NCBI RefSeq assembly: GCF_040655735.1
Contig: NZ_JBFAKK010000002.1
Coordinates: forward strand, 496,001 to 560,000
Direction: 5' to 3'
Source: Phytomonospora sp040655735
GTDB taxonomy: Bacteria; Actinomycetota; Actinomycetes; Mycobacteriales; Micromonosporaceae
DNA: 64,000 nt
Of the stretch, positions 25,247-33,644 are shown one piece after another. The number at the start of each line of letters is the position of its first letter. Positions within the stretch are counted from its first letter, which is position 1. The translations under genes were made by a program, and so were the position numbers. The notes under the pieces were generated by a model. The model searched no databases. It was not told the DNA's origin and was given only the letters and a program-made list of their open reading frames with translations.

Positions 25247-26772
25247 ACGACATCCAACTGCCCGAGATCGACTACGGCGCCCTGGCCCCGATGCTCATCG
25301 TCTTCGGGCTCGCCTGCGTCGGCATCCTCGTCGAGGCCTTCGTGCCGCGGGCCTGGCGGTTCTACGTGCAGGCGCCGCTGACCGTCGGCGGCCTCGTCGC
25401 CGGCCTGATCGCGGTCATCGCCAACTCCGGCGTGGAGATCACCACCATCGGCGGCGCGGTCACCGTCGACGGTCCCGGCCTGTTCCTGCAGGGCGCGATC
25501 ATCGTCCTCGGAATCGTCTCGCTCGGCCTGATCGCCGAGCGGCGCCTTGAGCGCGGCGGCCCCTTCGTCGCCGAGGCGGCCCACGCGGCCAACTCCGACG
25601 GCGACAAGGCGCAGGAGCGCGAGGAGGGCGCCACCGAGGTCTTCCCGCTGACGCTGTTCGCGCTCGCCGGGATGATGCTGTTCTGCGTGTCGGGCGACCT
25701 GCTGACGATGTTCGTCGCGCTGGAGGTCTTCTCGCTGCCGCTGTACCTGCTGTGCGGGCTCGCCCGCCGCCGTCGCCTCATCTCGCAGGAGGCGGCCCTC
25801 AAGTACTTCCTGCTCGGCGCCTTCGCCTCGGCGTTCTTCCTGTACGGCGTCGCGCTGCTCTACGGCTACGCCGGAACGGTGTCGCTGACCGGGATCCGCG
25901 CGGCGGTCCTGGAGTCGGAGCAGAGCCCGATCCTGCTCGCGGCCGGTCTGGCGCTGCTGGCGATCGGCCTGCTGTTCAAGGCCGCCGCCGTCCCGTTCCA
26001 CGTGTGGACGCCCGACGTCTACCAGGGCGCCCCGACGCCGGTGACCGCGCTGATGGCGGCCTGCACGAAGGCCGCGGCCTTCGGCGGTCTGCTGCGCGTG
26101 TTCAACGTCGCCTTCGAGACCACCGCGTGGGACTGGCAGCCGGTGCTGGCGGCCGTGGCGATCCTCACCATGATCGTCGGCTCGGTCCTGGCCGTGGCGC
26201 AGACCGACATCAAGCGCCTGCTGGCCTACTCCTCGGTGGCCAACGCCGGGTACCTCATGGTCGGCGTGGTCTCGCTCAACGACGCGGTCGGGTCGAGCAT
26301 GTTCTACCTGGTCGCCTACGGCTTCTCGGTTCTCGGCGCCTTCGCGATGGTGACGCTGGTCCGCGACTCCGAGGGCGAGGCGACGCACCTGTCGCGCTGG
26401 GCCGGACTGGGCAAGGGCTCGCCGGTGTTCTCGGCGGCCTTCACCTTCCTCATGCTCGGCTTCGCCGGCATCCCGCTGACCTCGGGCTTCACCTCGAAGT
26501 TCGCGCTGTTCTCCTCGGCGTGGGACGCCGACCAGAGCGCGCTGGTCATCGTCGGTGTCCTGTCGAGCGTCGTGCTGGCCTTCCCGTACCTGAAGGTCGT
26601 CGTCCTGCTGTGGCTCAACCCGCCCGGCGAGGAGACCCCGACGGTGTCCGTGCCCGGCCCGCTGACCTGGTCGGTCATCGCGCTGGGCGTGGCGGTGACG
26701 CTGCTGCTGGGCGTCGCGCCGAGCTTCCTGCTCGACCTCGTCGCCGACGCCGGGCCCTTCCTGGCGAAGTAG
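25243..26772 (+). CDS. nuoN: NADH-quinone oxidoreductase subunit N (antiporter-like)
   Basis: A 509-residue membrane subunit with about 14 helices, the last of the operon, starting at GTG 25243. Motifs include 'VALEVFSLPLYLLCGLARR', 'LFKAAAVPFHVWTPDVYQGAPTPVTALM' and 'YSSVANAGYLMVGV'. It completes the 14-gene set. A polar loop (about residues 105-130) sits between early helices. A clear terminator follows the stop. Confidence 0.96.
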   Translation: MNDIQLPEIDYGALAPMLIVFGLACVGILVEAFVPRAWRFYVQAPLTVGGLVAGLIAVIANSGVEITTIGGAVTVDGPGLFLQGAIIVLGIVSLGLIAERRLERGGPFVAEAAHAANSDGDKAQEREEGATEVFPLTLFALAGMMLFCVSGDLLTMFVALEVFSLPLYLLCGLARRRRLISQEAALKYFLLGAFASAFFLYGVALLYGYAGTVSLTGIRAAVLESEQSPILLAAGLALLAIGLLFKAAAVPFHVWTPDVYQGAPTPVTALMAACTKAAAFGGLLRVFNVAFETTAWDWQPVLAAVAILTMIVGSVLAVAQTDIKRLLAYSSVANAGYLMVGVVSLNDAVGSSMFYLVAYGFSVLGAFAMVTLVRDSEGEATHLSRWAGLGKGSPVFSAAFTFLMLGFAGIPLTSGFTSKFALFSSAWDADQSALVIVGVLSSVVLAFPYLKVVVLLWLNPPGEETPTVSVPGPLTWSVIALGVAVTLLLGVAPSFLLDLVADAGPFLAK

Positions 26773-26786
26773 CGCGAGCGAACTCA

Positions 26787-26823
26787 CGAAACCGCCCGGT
26801 CCCCTTGGGGCCGGGCGGTTTCG
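26787..26823 (+). terminator. Terminator of the nuo operon
   Basis: A perfect 13-bp stem (CGAAACCGCCCGG and its complement) has an 11-nt loop. The loop itself contains CCCC/GGGG that can pair. It begins 15 bp after the nuoN stop. Confidence 0.85.
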
Positions 26824-26881
26824 TCGTGTCAGATCGCGGACAGGCCCTCACGGAATGTGACCGTCGCTCGTTGAACCCGTC

Positions 26882-27082
26882 ATGGACACATTCGCCATCG
26901 ACATCCCCGCCGACCTCTACCAGCGCATCGCGGCCATCGCGGTTCGCGGCGGGGGCGAATCGCTCACCCGCGTCGTCGAGCGCCTGGTGACCGACCGCGA
27001 GCTCGAACTGCGGCGGCGGGCGGCCGTCGACGCGGTCGAAGGGGAGGTCGTCGGTACCTTCGTCGACACAGTGTGGCGGTGA
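26882..27082 (+). CDS. Small ribbon-helix-helix-like protein
   Basis: A 66-residue protein, MDTFAIDIPADLYQRIAAIA followed by 'GGGESLTRVVERLVTDRELELRRR'. The short beta strand followed by two helices matches the RHH/CopG DNA-binding pattern seen in antitoxins and small regulators. No toxin gene is adjacent. The downstream neighbour is polyprenyl synthase. No good ribosome site is visible before the ATG. It is probably real because its composition is protein-like and it sits cleanly between a terminator and the next gene. Confidence 0.5.
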   Translation: MDTFAIDIPADLYQRIAAIAVRGGGESLTRVVERLVTDRELELRRRAAVDAVEGEVVGTFVDTVWR

Positions 27083-27196
27083 ACAGACCCCGGCCGATAC
27101 ACGCGATCTTGGCTGGCGACCACCACGTAGGCTGTGCACACCACGTGTAAGAGGGCCCATGGGGAGGATCCGCGGTATGTATGGCAGGGTGAGGCC

Positions 27197-28207
27197 GTGG
27201 TCAGCTTGACTCAGACGCCTTCCAGCGCCCCCGTCGACATCAACTTCGACGATCCGGCGCTGACGGCCGCCGTCCAGGCGGGCCTCGACGAGGTCGAGGG
27301 GCGCCTTCGCGAGGCGGTCGACAACGCCGACCCGTTCATCGCCGAAGCCGCCGCGCACCTGATCCTGGCCGGTGGCAAGCGCTTCCGCCCGATGCTGGTG
27401 CTGCTCGCGTCCCACTTCGGGGATCCGCGGGCGCCCGGCATCATCGACGCCGCCGCGGTCATGGAGCTCACCCACCTGGCCACGCTCTACCACGACGACG
27501 TCATGGACGAGGCCCCCGTCCGCCGAGGCGCGCCCAGCGCGAACTCGCGCTGGGGCAACACCTTCGCCATCCTCACCGGCGACTACCTCTTCGCCCGCGC
27601 CTCCGACATCACCGCCTCGCTGGGCACCGACGCCGTCCGCAAGCAGGCGGGCACCTTCGCGCGCCTGGTCGCCGGGCAGATCGCCGAGACGGCCGGCCCG
27701 CGCGGCGCCGACCCGGTCGAGTTCTACCTGCACGTGCTGGCCGAGAAGACCGGTTCGCTGATCGCGACCTCGGCCTACTTCGGCGCGAACTTCGCCGGCG
27801 CCTCCCCGGAGGTCACCGCCGCCCTCGCCGACTTCGGCGAGGTCATCGGCGTGGCCTTCCAGTTGTCGGACGACCTGCTCGACATCGCCTCGGAGTCGAC
27901 GACCTCCGGCAAGACCCCCGGCACCGACCTCCTCGAAGGCGTGCCGACCCTGCCGGTCCTCTACGCCCTGGCCTCCCAGGACCCCGAGGGCGCGCGGCTG
28001 CGCGAACTCGTCGCCGGTCCCGTCGCCGAGGCCGACCTGCCGGAGGCCCTGGCCCTCCTGCGCGCCTCCGACGCCATGGGCAAGGCCCGCGCGACGCTGG
28101 ATTCCTACGGGGCCAAGGCCCGCGCGATCGTCGAGGGACTGCCCGACGTCCCGGCCCGCCGCGCCCTGGAGTCGGTCTGCGCCTACATGGTGTCGCGAAC
28201 CGCGTGA
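27197..28207 (+). CDS. Polyprenyl diphosphate synthase (trans, long chain)
   Basis: A 336-residue all-alpha prenyltransferase that condenses isopentenyl diphosphate onto an allylic primer. Both aspartate-rich motifs are intact: DDVMD at residues 100-104 and DDLLD at 225-229. Other landmarks are 'GGKRFRPMLVLL' and 'AEKTGSLIATSAYFGA'. The small residues before the first motif fit a long product, and the location next to menaquinone and nuo genes suggests the quinone tail. Start GTG 27197 is chosen because AGGG lies 8 nt upstream and the length matches homologues; an in-frame extension to 27134 is less likely. Confidence 0.88.
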   Translation: MVSLTQTPSSAPVDINFDDPALTAAVQAGLDEVEGRLREAVDNADPFIAEAAAHLILAGGKRFRPMLVLLASHFGDPRAPGIIDAAAVMELTHLATLYHDDVMDEAPVRRGAPSANSRWGNTFAILTGDYLFARASDITASLGTDAVRKQAGTFARLVAGQIAETAGPRGADPVEFYLHVLAEKTGSLIATSAYFGANFAGASPEVTAALADFGEVIGVAFQLSDDLLDIASESTTSGKTPGTDLLEGVPTLPVLYALASQDPEGARLRELVAGPVAEADLPEALALLRASDAMGKARATLDSYGAKARAIVEGLPDVPARRALESVCAYMVSRTA

Positions 28208-28220
28208 GGGCGACCTGACC

Positions 28221-28709
28221 ATGTTCCGAATGCTGATCACCGGCATGTCCGGGACCGGGAAGTCGACGGTTCTGGCCGAACTCGCCGAACGCGGCTACAC
28301 CACGGTCGACGCCGACGCCGACGAGTGGTCCCACTGGGGCCTGGGGCCCGACGGCAAGCCCGACTGGATGTGGCGTGAGGACCGCATGGCCGAGCTGCTG
28401 TCCACATCGGACGGTCCAGGGCTCTTCGTCGCCGGAACCTCGGTCAACCAGGGGAAGTTCTACGCGCACTTCGACAAGGTCGTGCTGTTCAGCGCGCCCC
28501 CCGCGGTGATGCTGGAGCGGATCGCCTCGCGCACGAACAACGAGTACGGCAAGTCGCCCGAGCAGTGGGTGGAAGTGCTGCGCAACCTGGAGACGGTGGA
28601 GCCGCTGCTGCGGCGGGGCGCCGACGCGGAGATCGACACCAGCGGGTCGCTGGAGGACGTCGTCGCGGCGGTACTGCGCTTGGCCGACGGTGGATCGCCC
28701 GAGGGCTGA
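28221..28709 (+). CDS. P-loop kinase-like ATPase
   Basis: A 162-residue cytoplasmic protein with Walker A GMSGTGKST at residues 8-16, like adenylate or shikimate kinases. Next comes 'TVDADADEWSHWG' as a possible substrate-binding region, then 'LFVAGTSVNQGKFYAHFDKVVLFSAPPAVMLERI' with the Walker B strand. Such small AAA_18-type proteins phosphorylate unknown small molecules. It follows the prenyl synthase by 13 bp, and its end overlaps the SARP gene by 20 bp. Function is unassigned. Confidence 0.75.
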   Translation: MFRMLITGMSGTGKSTVLAELAERGYTTVDADADEWSHWGLGPDGKPDWMWREDRMAELLSTSDGPGLFVAGTSVNQGKFYAHFDKVVLFSAPPAVMLERIASRTNNEYGKSPEQWVEVLRNLETVEPLLRRGADAEIDTSGSLEDVVAAVLRLADGGSPEG

Positions 28710-31527
28710 GGCCCTCGGGGAACCCGGGGGCCGCCTTGCGCGCACGTCCGGAGACCGGGCGGGATTCTCGGTTCTCGGACCGGTCGAGGTGCTGCGACCC
28801 GACGGCGGCACGGCCGAGATCCGTTCGCGGACACGGCGGGCGATCCTGGCGATCCTGCTGGCCGACGCCGGGCACGTCGTCCCGGTCGAGCGCCTCGCCG
28901 ACCGCCTGTGGGGCACCGCGGCGCCGGCCCGTGCCCGGGACAACCTGTACAGCTACGTGTCGCGGTTACGCTCCGAACTCGCCGCCTTGGGCGCTGACCT
29001 GCCCGAGCGCCGGGCCGCCGGGTACACCCTGCGCGCCGGGCCGTCGACGCTGGACCTCCTGCGTTTCCGGGAGCTCGCGGCCGCCGCACGCGCCGCCGAG
29101 GACGACGCGCCGCAGCTGTTCGCGTCGGCGCTGGCGCTGTGGCGGGGAGAGGCCTTCGAAGGCCTCGACCTGCCGTGGCTCAACGACCGGCGCCACCGCC
29201 TCGACGCCGAACTCCACGCCGTCCGCCTCGACCGCAACGACGCCGTGCTGCGCTCGGGCGGGCACACCGGTCTGCTGCCCGAACTGCGGGAACTGGCCCG
29301 GGCCCACCCGTGGGACGAACGCCTCGCCGGGCAGGTGATGCTGGCCCTGCACCGGTCCGGCCGCACCGCCGGCGCCCTCGAACACTACGGGCGGCTGCGC
29401 GACCGGTCCCGGCACGAGCTGGGCAACGAGCCCGGCCCGGCGCTGCGCGAACTGCACCGGCGGATCCTCGCCGACACCGCGCAAGCGGCTGTCGCGCCCG
29501 CCGGGACCCCGGTGCCCCGGCAACTGCCCGCACCGCCCCGGCGCTTCGAGGGACGCGCGGCGCAGCTCGCCGCGCTGAGCGCCGGCGACCCCCGCGGCGC
29601 CGTGCGGCTCGTGTGCGGGCCGGGCGGGATCGGCAAGACCTGGCTGGCGCTGCGCTGGGCCCACGACGCCCTCGACCTCTTCCCCGACGGGCAGCTCTAC
29701 CTCGACCTGCGCGGCTTCAGCGCCACGGAGGATCCCCTGCCCACCGGGGACGCGCTCCGCGGCCTCCTGGTGGGCCTGGGGGCCGAGCCCGGTGCCGTGC
29801 CGGCCACCCCGGAGGCACAGGTCGCCCTCTACCGCCGCCTGCTCGCCGGACGCCGGATCCTCGTCGTCCTGGACAACGCCCACGACAGCGAGCAGGTCGT
29901 CCCGCTCCTGCCGGGAGGCGCGGAGGCGACCACGATCATCACCAGCCGCAACGACCTCACGGGCGTCGGCGTCGCCCACGGCGGCACGCGCGTGGTCCTC
30001 GAACCCATGGACGACCCCGAGGCGCACGCCGTGCTCGGTGCCCACCTCGGGCTCGGCAGGCTGCACGGGGAACCGGCGGCTGCCGCAGAGCTCGTCGGCC
30101 ACTGCGCGGGACTGCCGCTGGCGCTGGGCATCCTCGCCGCCCGCGTCGCCGCCCGCCCCGGCTTCCCGCTGTCGGTGTACGCCGAGGAGATCCGGCGCGA
30201 CACGGCCGGTCTCGGGCCCTGGGAGGCCGGCCCTCACGCGAGCCTGCGGGCGGCCCTTGACGGCTCGCGCAAGCACCTCGACGCCGAGGCCGAGGCGGCC
30301 TTCACGCTCCTCGGCGTCGCCCCGGGCACCGATCTGGGGCTCGCCATGATCGCCGCGCTGACCGGCCGCCCGCCGGCCGAGACCCGCGCGGTCCTGGCCG
30401 CGCTGGAGGAGGCGGGGCTGCTCCGCGAGCACCGGCCGGGCCGCTACCTTCTCCACGACCTGACCAAGGCGTACACCGCCGAACTGGCCGGCGGCCTGGC
30501 CGACGGCGAGCGAGAGGCGGCTCTCCGGCGGCTCGCCGAGCACGCGTTGCGCGCGGCCGCGGCGGCCGACCGGCGCCTCGCGCCGCACCGCGACCGCATC
30601 GAGGTCGACGCGCCCGTCTCGCCCGAGGAGGAGTTCGGCGACGAGGCGGGGGCGTGGCGCTGGTTCATCGAGGAGCGCGAGACCGCGCTGGGGCTGGTCC
30701 GGGCCTCGGCCGACGCCGGGTTCGACACGCTCGCGTGGCGTTTGGCGTGGGCGATCACCGCGCATCTGCACCGGCAGGGCATGTGGGACGCGCAGCTGGC
30801 GGTGATGAGGGTGGGGCTGGACGCCGCGCGCCGCGTCGGGGATCTCGACGGGATGTCGCGCCTGCACAGCAATCTGGCCCGCGCGTACAGCGACATGCAG
30901 CGACCCGCCGCCGCTCGTGAGCATCTGCGGGAGGCGGCCGAGATCGCGCGTCGCGGGGGCTGGGTGAGAAGCCGGGCCTTCGCCGAACTCGGGCTCGGCA
31001 CGACCTACAGCGACGAGGACGAGCCGGCGCGGGCCTTGAAGCACGCGTCCCGGGCGCTGGATCTGTTCACCGAGGCGGGTAGTGAGGACGGGCAGGGGCT
31101 CGCGCTCAACCTCGCGGCATGGGCGCGGCTGCAACTCGGCGCGTACGACACGGCGGTCGAACAGGGCCGCCGGGCGCTGGAACTGTTCGAGCGGAGCGGA
31201 TCTCCGCGCGGGGTGGCCAGCGTCCTCGACACGATCGGCAGGGCGCTGCACATGCGGGGCGCGCACGCCGAGGCCGTCGGGCTTCACCGGCGTGCGAGCG
31301 AGCTGTTCGGTGAGGCCGGCGACCTCGTCGGCGAGGCGCTGGTGTCACGGCATCTGGGCGACGCCGAGCACGCCGGTGGGGACACGGCGGCGGCCCGGCG
31401 GTCGTGGACCCGGTCCGAGCGGATCTTCGCGCGGCTCGGCCGCTCGGAGGCCGCCGAACTGCGCGCGCGGCTCGCCGAGACCGGCCCGGCGGACGGCGAG
31501 ACCGCGCCGGGCGGGTCGGGAGGCTAG
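28690..31527 (+). CDS. SARP/AfsR-type regulator with NB-ARC and TPR domains
   Basis: A 945-residue multidomain activator. An OmpR-type winged helix occupies residues about 25-100 (VLGPVEVLRPDGG ... DNLYSYVSRLRSEL). The bacterial transcriptional activation domain covers about 105-260 (ELAAAARAAEDDAPQLFASA ... LEHYGRLRDRSRHELG). An NB-ARC STAND ATPase has P-loop GPGGIGKT with Lys316 and 'RRILVVLDNAHDSEQVVPLLPG' as Walker B. TPR-like repeats follow from about 690 to 920. Proteins of this layout activate secondary-metabolite genes or respond to unknown ligands. No biosynthetic cluster is visible here, so the target is unknown. It ends 4 bp into the convergent ESX-like genes. Confidence 0.9.
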   Translation: MDRPRAEALGEPGGRLARTSGDRAGFSVLGPVEVLRPDGGTAEIRSRTRRAILAILLADAGHVVPVERLADRLWGTAAPARARDNLYSYVSRLRSELAALGADLPERRAAGYTLRAGPSTLDLLRFRELAAAARAAEDDAPQLFASALALWRGEAFEGLDLPWLNDRRHRLDAELHAVRLDRNDAVLRSGGHTGLLPELRELARAHPWDERLAGQVMLALHRSGRTAGALEHYGRLRDRSRHELGNEPGPALRELHRRILADTAQAAVAPAGTPVPRQLPAPPRRFEGRAAQLAALSAGDPRGAVRLVCGPGGIGKTWLALRWAHDALDLFPDGQLYLDLRGFSATEDPLPTGDALRGLLVGLGAEPGAVPATPEAQVALYRRLLAGRRILVVLDNAHDSEQVVPLLPGGAEATTIITSRNDLTGVGVAHGGTRVVLEPMDDPEAHAVLGAHLGLGRLHGEPAAAAELVGHCAGLPLALGILAARVAARPGFPLSVYAEEIRRDTAGLGPWEAGPHASLRAALDGSRKHLDAEAEAAFTLLGVAPGTDLGLAMIAALTGRPPAETRAVLAALEEAGLLREHRPGRYLLHDLTKAYTAELAGGLADGEREAALRRLAEHALRAAAAADRRLAPHRDRIEVDAPVSPEEEFGDEAGAWRWFIEERETALGLVRASADAGFDTLAWRLAWAITAHLHRQGMWDAQLAVMRVGLDAARRVGDLDGMSRLHSNLARAYSDMQRPAAAREHLREAAEIARRGGWVRSRAFAELGLGTTYSDEDEPARALKHASRALDLFTEAGSEDGQGLALNLAAWARLQLGAYDTAVEQGRRALELFERSGSPRGVASVLDTIGRALHMRGAHAEAVGLHRRASELFGEAGDLVGEALVSRHLGDAEHAGGDTAAARRSWTRSERIFARLGRSEAAELRARLAETGPADGETAPGGSGG

Positions 31528-32399
31528 GTCGCCGCGAGAGGCGGCCGGAAGTCACCGAGATCGGGGCCGTCCATGATCCGCGTGCGGGCCGCCACGATGC
31601 TCCGTTTCGCCTCGGTGGTGTCCATGGCGGTCCGCAGCTTGGCGGCGTCCCCGGCGAGCGCCGTGCCCAGGGCCTCCTCGCTTTGCTGGACGGCTTCCAG
31701 GACGCCGTGGATCGCCTCCTGCATGGACAGCAGGACCTCCGAAGCGGTGCCGCCGCCGACTTCGCTGGGTGTGGTGAGCTCGCCGGCGAGGGTGCCGCCG
31801 ACGCTGAGGACCCCGCCGGTGATGGTCAGGCCCAGGACGAGCGGGGAGGCGGCCCCGCCGGTGGCGCACAGGGCGATGACCGCGCCCACGAGCGCGAAGG
31901 TCGACATCACGCCTTTCGGCATGCCGCCGCCGGAGCCCTTGGCGATCTCTTCGAGGGCCTCGGTGGTCGTCTTGGCGATGGTCAGCAGGTCGCCGCGGCC
32001 CGCCTCGATGATCTTGCGTTCGACGTCGAGGGCGTTGCGGAGTTCGGTGATGACCTCCAGCTGGTTGTTCTTGACCTGCTCGAAGGGGCCGAGGAACTCC
32101 TCGCGGAAGGTGTCGGCGCCCAGGCCGTGCCAGTCCTGCACATCGCCGGCGACCTGTTTGACCAGGCCCATGGCGTCGATGTCGAGCGACTCGCGGATCT
32201 CCTTGAGGTCGGCGCTGAGGTCGTCGAGGTCGGCGGGGTCGCGGCCCAGGAAGTAGTCGAACTGCTTGGGGATCCCGGCGAGGTAGGTCTCCCAGTCGGC
32301 GTCTTGGAAGGCGTGGCCGGCCATCTCCTTCTTGAGCGCCTTGCGGGCGGCCGGCTCGATCTTGCGGACCTGGGCCATGATCTCGGCGTCGGTGGGCAC
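31524..32399 (-). CDS. WXG-motif protein with membrane segment, probable type VII secretion-associated
   Basis: A 291-residue mostly helical protein, third gene of a three-gene minus-strand operon. It contains a WXG motif, Trp90-His-Gly92 in 'VAGDVQDWHGLGADTFREEF', flanked by long amphipathic helices as in ESX substrates. A hydrophobic, glycine-rich hairpin covers about 163-205 (STFALVGAVIALCATGGAA). A C-terminal coiled-coil of about 60 residues follows. Membrane hairpins after a WXG domain occur in PPE-like and pore-forming or translocon-associated proteins. The neighbouring gene carries the YxxxD secretion motif, so the two may form one heterodimer. No toxin domain is seen. Confidence 0.7.
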   Translation of the reverse strand: MPTDAEIMAQVRKIEPAARKALKKEMAGHAFQDADWETYLAGIPKQFDYFLGRDPADLDDLSADLKEIRESLDIDAMGLVKQVAGDVQDWHGLGADTFREEFLGPFEQVKNNQLEVITELRNALDVERKIIEAGRGDLLTIAKTTTEALEEIAKGSGGGMPKGVMSTFALVGAVIALCATGGAASPLVLGLTITGGVLSVGGTLAGELTTPSEVGGGTASEVLLSMQEAIHGVLEAVQQSEEALGTALAGDAAKLRTAMDTTEAKRSIVAARTRIMDGPDLGDFRPPLAAT

Positions 32400-32403
32400 G
32401 GCG

Positions 32404-33024
32404 TCACCACCTGACCGTGGGCGGGGCGCTGCCGTGGGGCATGTCCTCGGGGTGCGGATCGTCGGGGTGGACGATCGGCGGGATCTCGCCGGGCGCCTGG
32501 TCGAGGTCGGGGGCCGTTTCGAGTTCGTGGGCCTCCCGCCGCATGATCATGGCGGCGTCCTCGTCGGTCCTGGCGTACTCGGTGGCGATGAAGACCAGCG
32601 CGGCGCCGCCGTCGACGAAGTTCCGCGCGGTCCGGCCGAGGGCCTCCTGGAGCAGCGAGCGCACTTCGCTCCACTGCTCGTAGATGCCGCCGAGGGCGAG
32701 CGAGCCGATGAGGGCGGCGTCCTTCTCCTTCGCCTCCACCCATTCGCGGTACTGCTTGGAGTTCTTGGGACGCTTCTCGTAGACGAACTTCTCGTCGGGG
32801 GAGGCCAGGTTGAAGATCGTCTTCTTCTCGGTGGGGCCGGGCCCGGCGGGGAAGTAGTCGTAGTAGGAGTTGGGGTTGGTCAGGAAGTGCTTCTCCAGGT
32901 ACCCGACGCTGTGCAGTGACCCGGTGGCTCCGGCGTAGGCCTCGGCGACCAGGGGAAGCGTCACCGTCCCGGCCCGCCACAGGTCGGTGAGTTCGGCGGC
33001 GAGGAGTTCGCTCTTGTCGGCCAT
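32404..33024 (-). CDS. EspC-like protein with YxxxD secretion motif
   Basis: A 206-residue helical protein. The key feature is Tyr150-Ala-Arg-Thr-Asp154 in 'ATEYARTDEDAAMIM', the YxxxD/E signal used by mycobacterial type VII systems. The context resembles the end of EspC/DUF2580 proteins ('Y..TD..AA'). A polar segment, 'LTNPNSYYDYFPAGPGPTEK', interrupts the helical part. The tail is acidic, proline- and histidine-rich. It lies between an EspL-like gene and a WXG protein gene with gaps of 4-7 bp. The secretion machinery itself is not in this window. Confidence 0.65.
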   Translation of the reverse strand: MADKSELLAAELTDLWRAGTVTLPLVAEAYAGATGSLHSVGYLEKHFLTNPNSYYDYFPAGPGPTEKKTIFNLASPDEKFVYEKRPKNSKQYREWVEAKEKDAALIGSLALGGIYEQWSEVRSLLQEALGRTARNFVDGGAALVFIATEYARTDEDAAMIMRREAHELETAPDLDQAPGEIPPIVHPDDPHPEDMPHGSAPPTVRW

Positions 33025-33031
33025 GTGAGTT

Positions 33032-33547
33032 TCAGTCTTTCGTTCGTTGGAACGGGGCCCCGTAGACCTTTCGATGTGCGGCGCCGACGCGCTCGGCGAA
33101 GGACGCCAGCGCCCGGGCCGCGGTCCTGGTGACCTGGCGGGACAGTTCCCGGCCGTTGAGGACGCGCAGGGTTCCCGGCCGGATGCCGACGCTGATCCCC
33201 TCGGCGCCCGACCAGCCGATCTTGACGTCGCCCTCGGCTGAGACGGTCGTGAAGGCGACGGCGTCGATGAGGCGCTCGAACCTCGCGCGCCTCTCCAGCG
33301 CGGGCGTGGGCGGCGGGGGTTCGCCGGGCGAGTCGATCGCCATCAGGTTCGCCCTGCGCCGGGCGGCCAGCGCCGAGTTCAGGGTCGCCGCGATCTCGGC
33401 GGCGAGGTCCGGCTCCGCGCGGGGCAGCGCGGGGTTGGAGCGGACGCGCACGTCGGGGCCGTCGGCGGCGCCGAGGACGACCCGCACCGAGCCGCCGGGG
33501 GAGGAGGCGGTGACGGTGAGGCGGTCGAGGCGGTCGCTGGTCTGCAT
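33032..33547 (-). CDS. YbaB/EbfC-like protein, EspL-type
   Basis: A 171-residue protein, first gene of the ESX-type trio. Its N-terminal half has the YbaB pattern: 'LTVTASSPGGSVRVVLGAAD ... VRSNPALPRAEPDLAAEIAATLNSALAARRRAN'. The C-terminal half is a second small domain with 'GWSGAEGISVGIRPGTLRVL'. In mycobacteria EspL, a YbaB-fold protein, is a cytoplasmic partner of ESX-1 substrates. Similar genes often precede WXG-type genes in actinomycetes. A DNA-binding role cannot be excluded. A chaperone role for the two downstream products is inferred from context. Confidence 0.65.
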   Translation of the reverse strand: MQTSDRLDRLTVTASSPGGSVRVVLGAADGPDVRVRSNPALPRAEPDLAAEIAATLNSALAARRRANLMAIDSPGEPPPPTPALERRARFERLIDAVAFTTVSAEGDVKIGWSGAEGISVGIRPGTLRVLNGRELSRQVTRTAARALASFAERVGAAHRKVYGAPFQRTKD

Positions 33548-33644
33548 GGCTTGGGCGGCCTTCGTTCACGGGGACACGCGGATGGTGTCCACTGTGGGCG
33601 ATGGGCCTGCCCGCGACCTTGTCGCGACCTTGTCGCGGTGCCGG

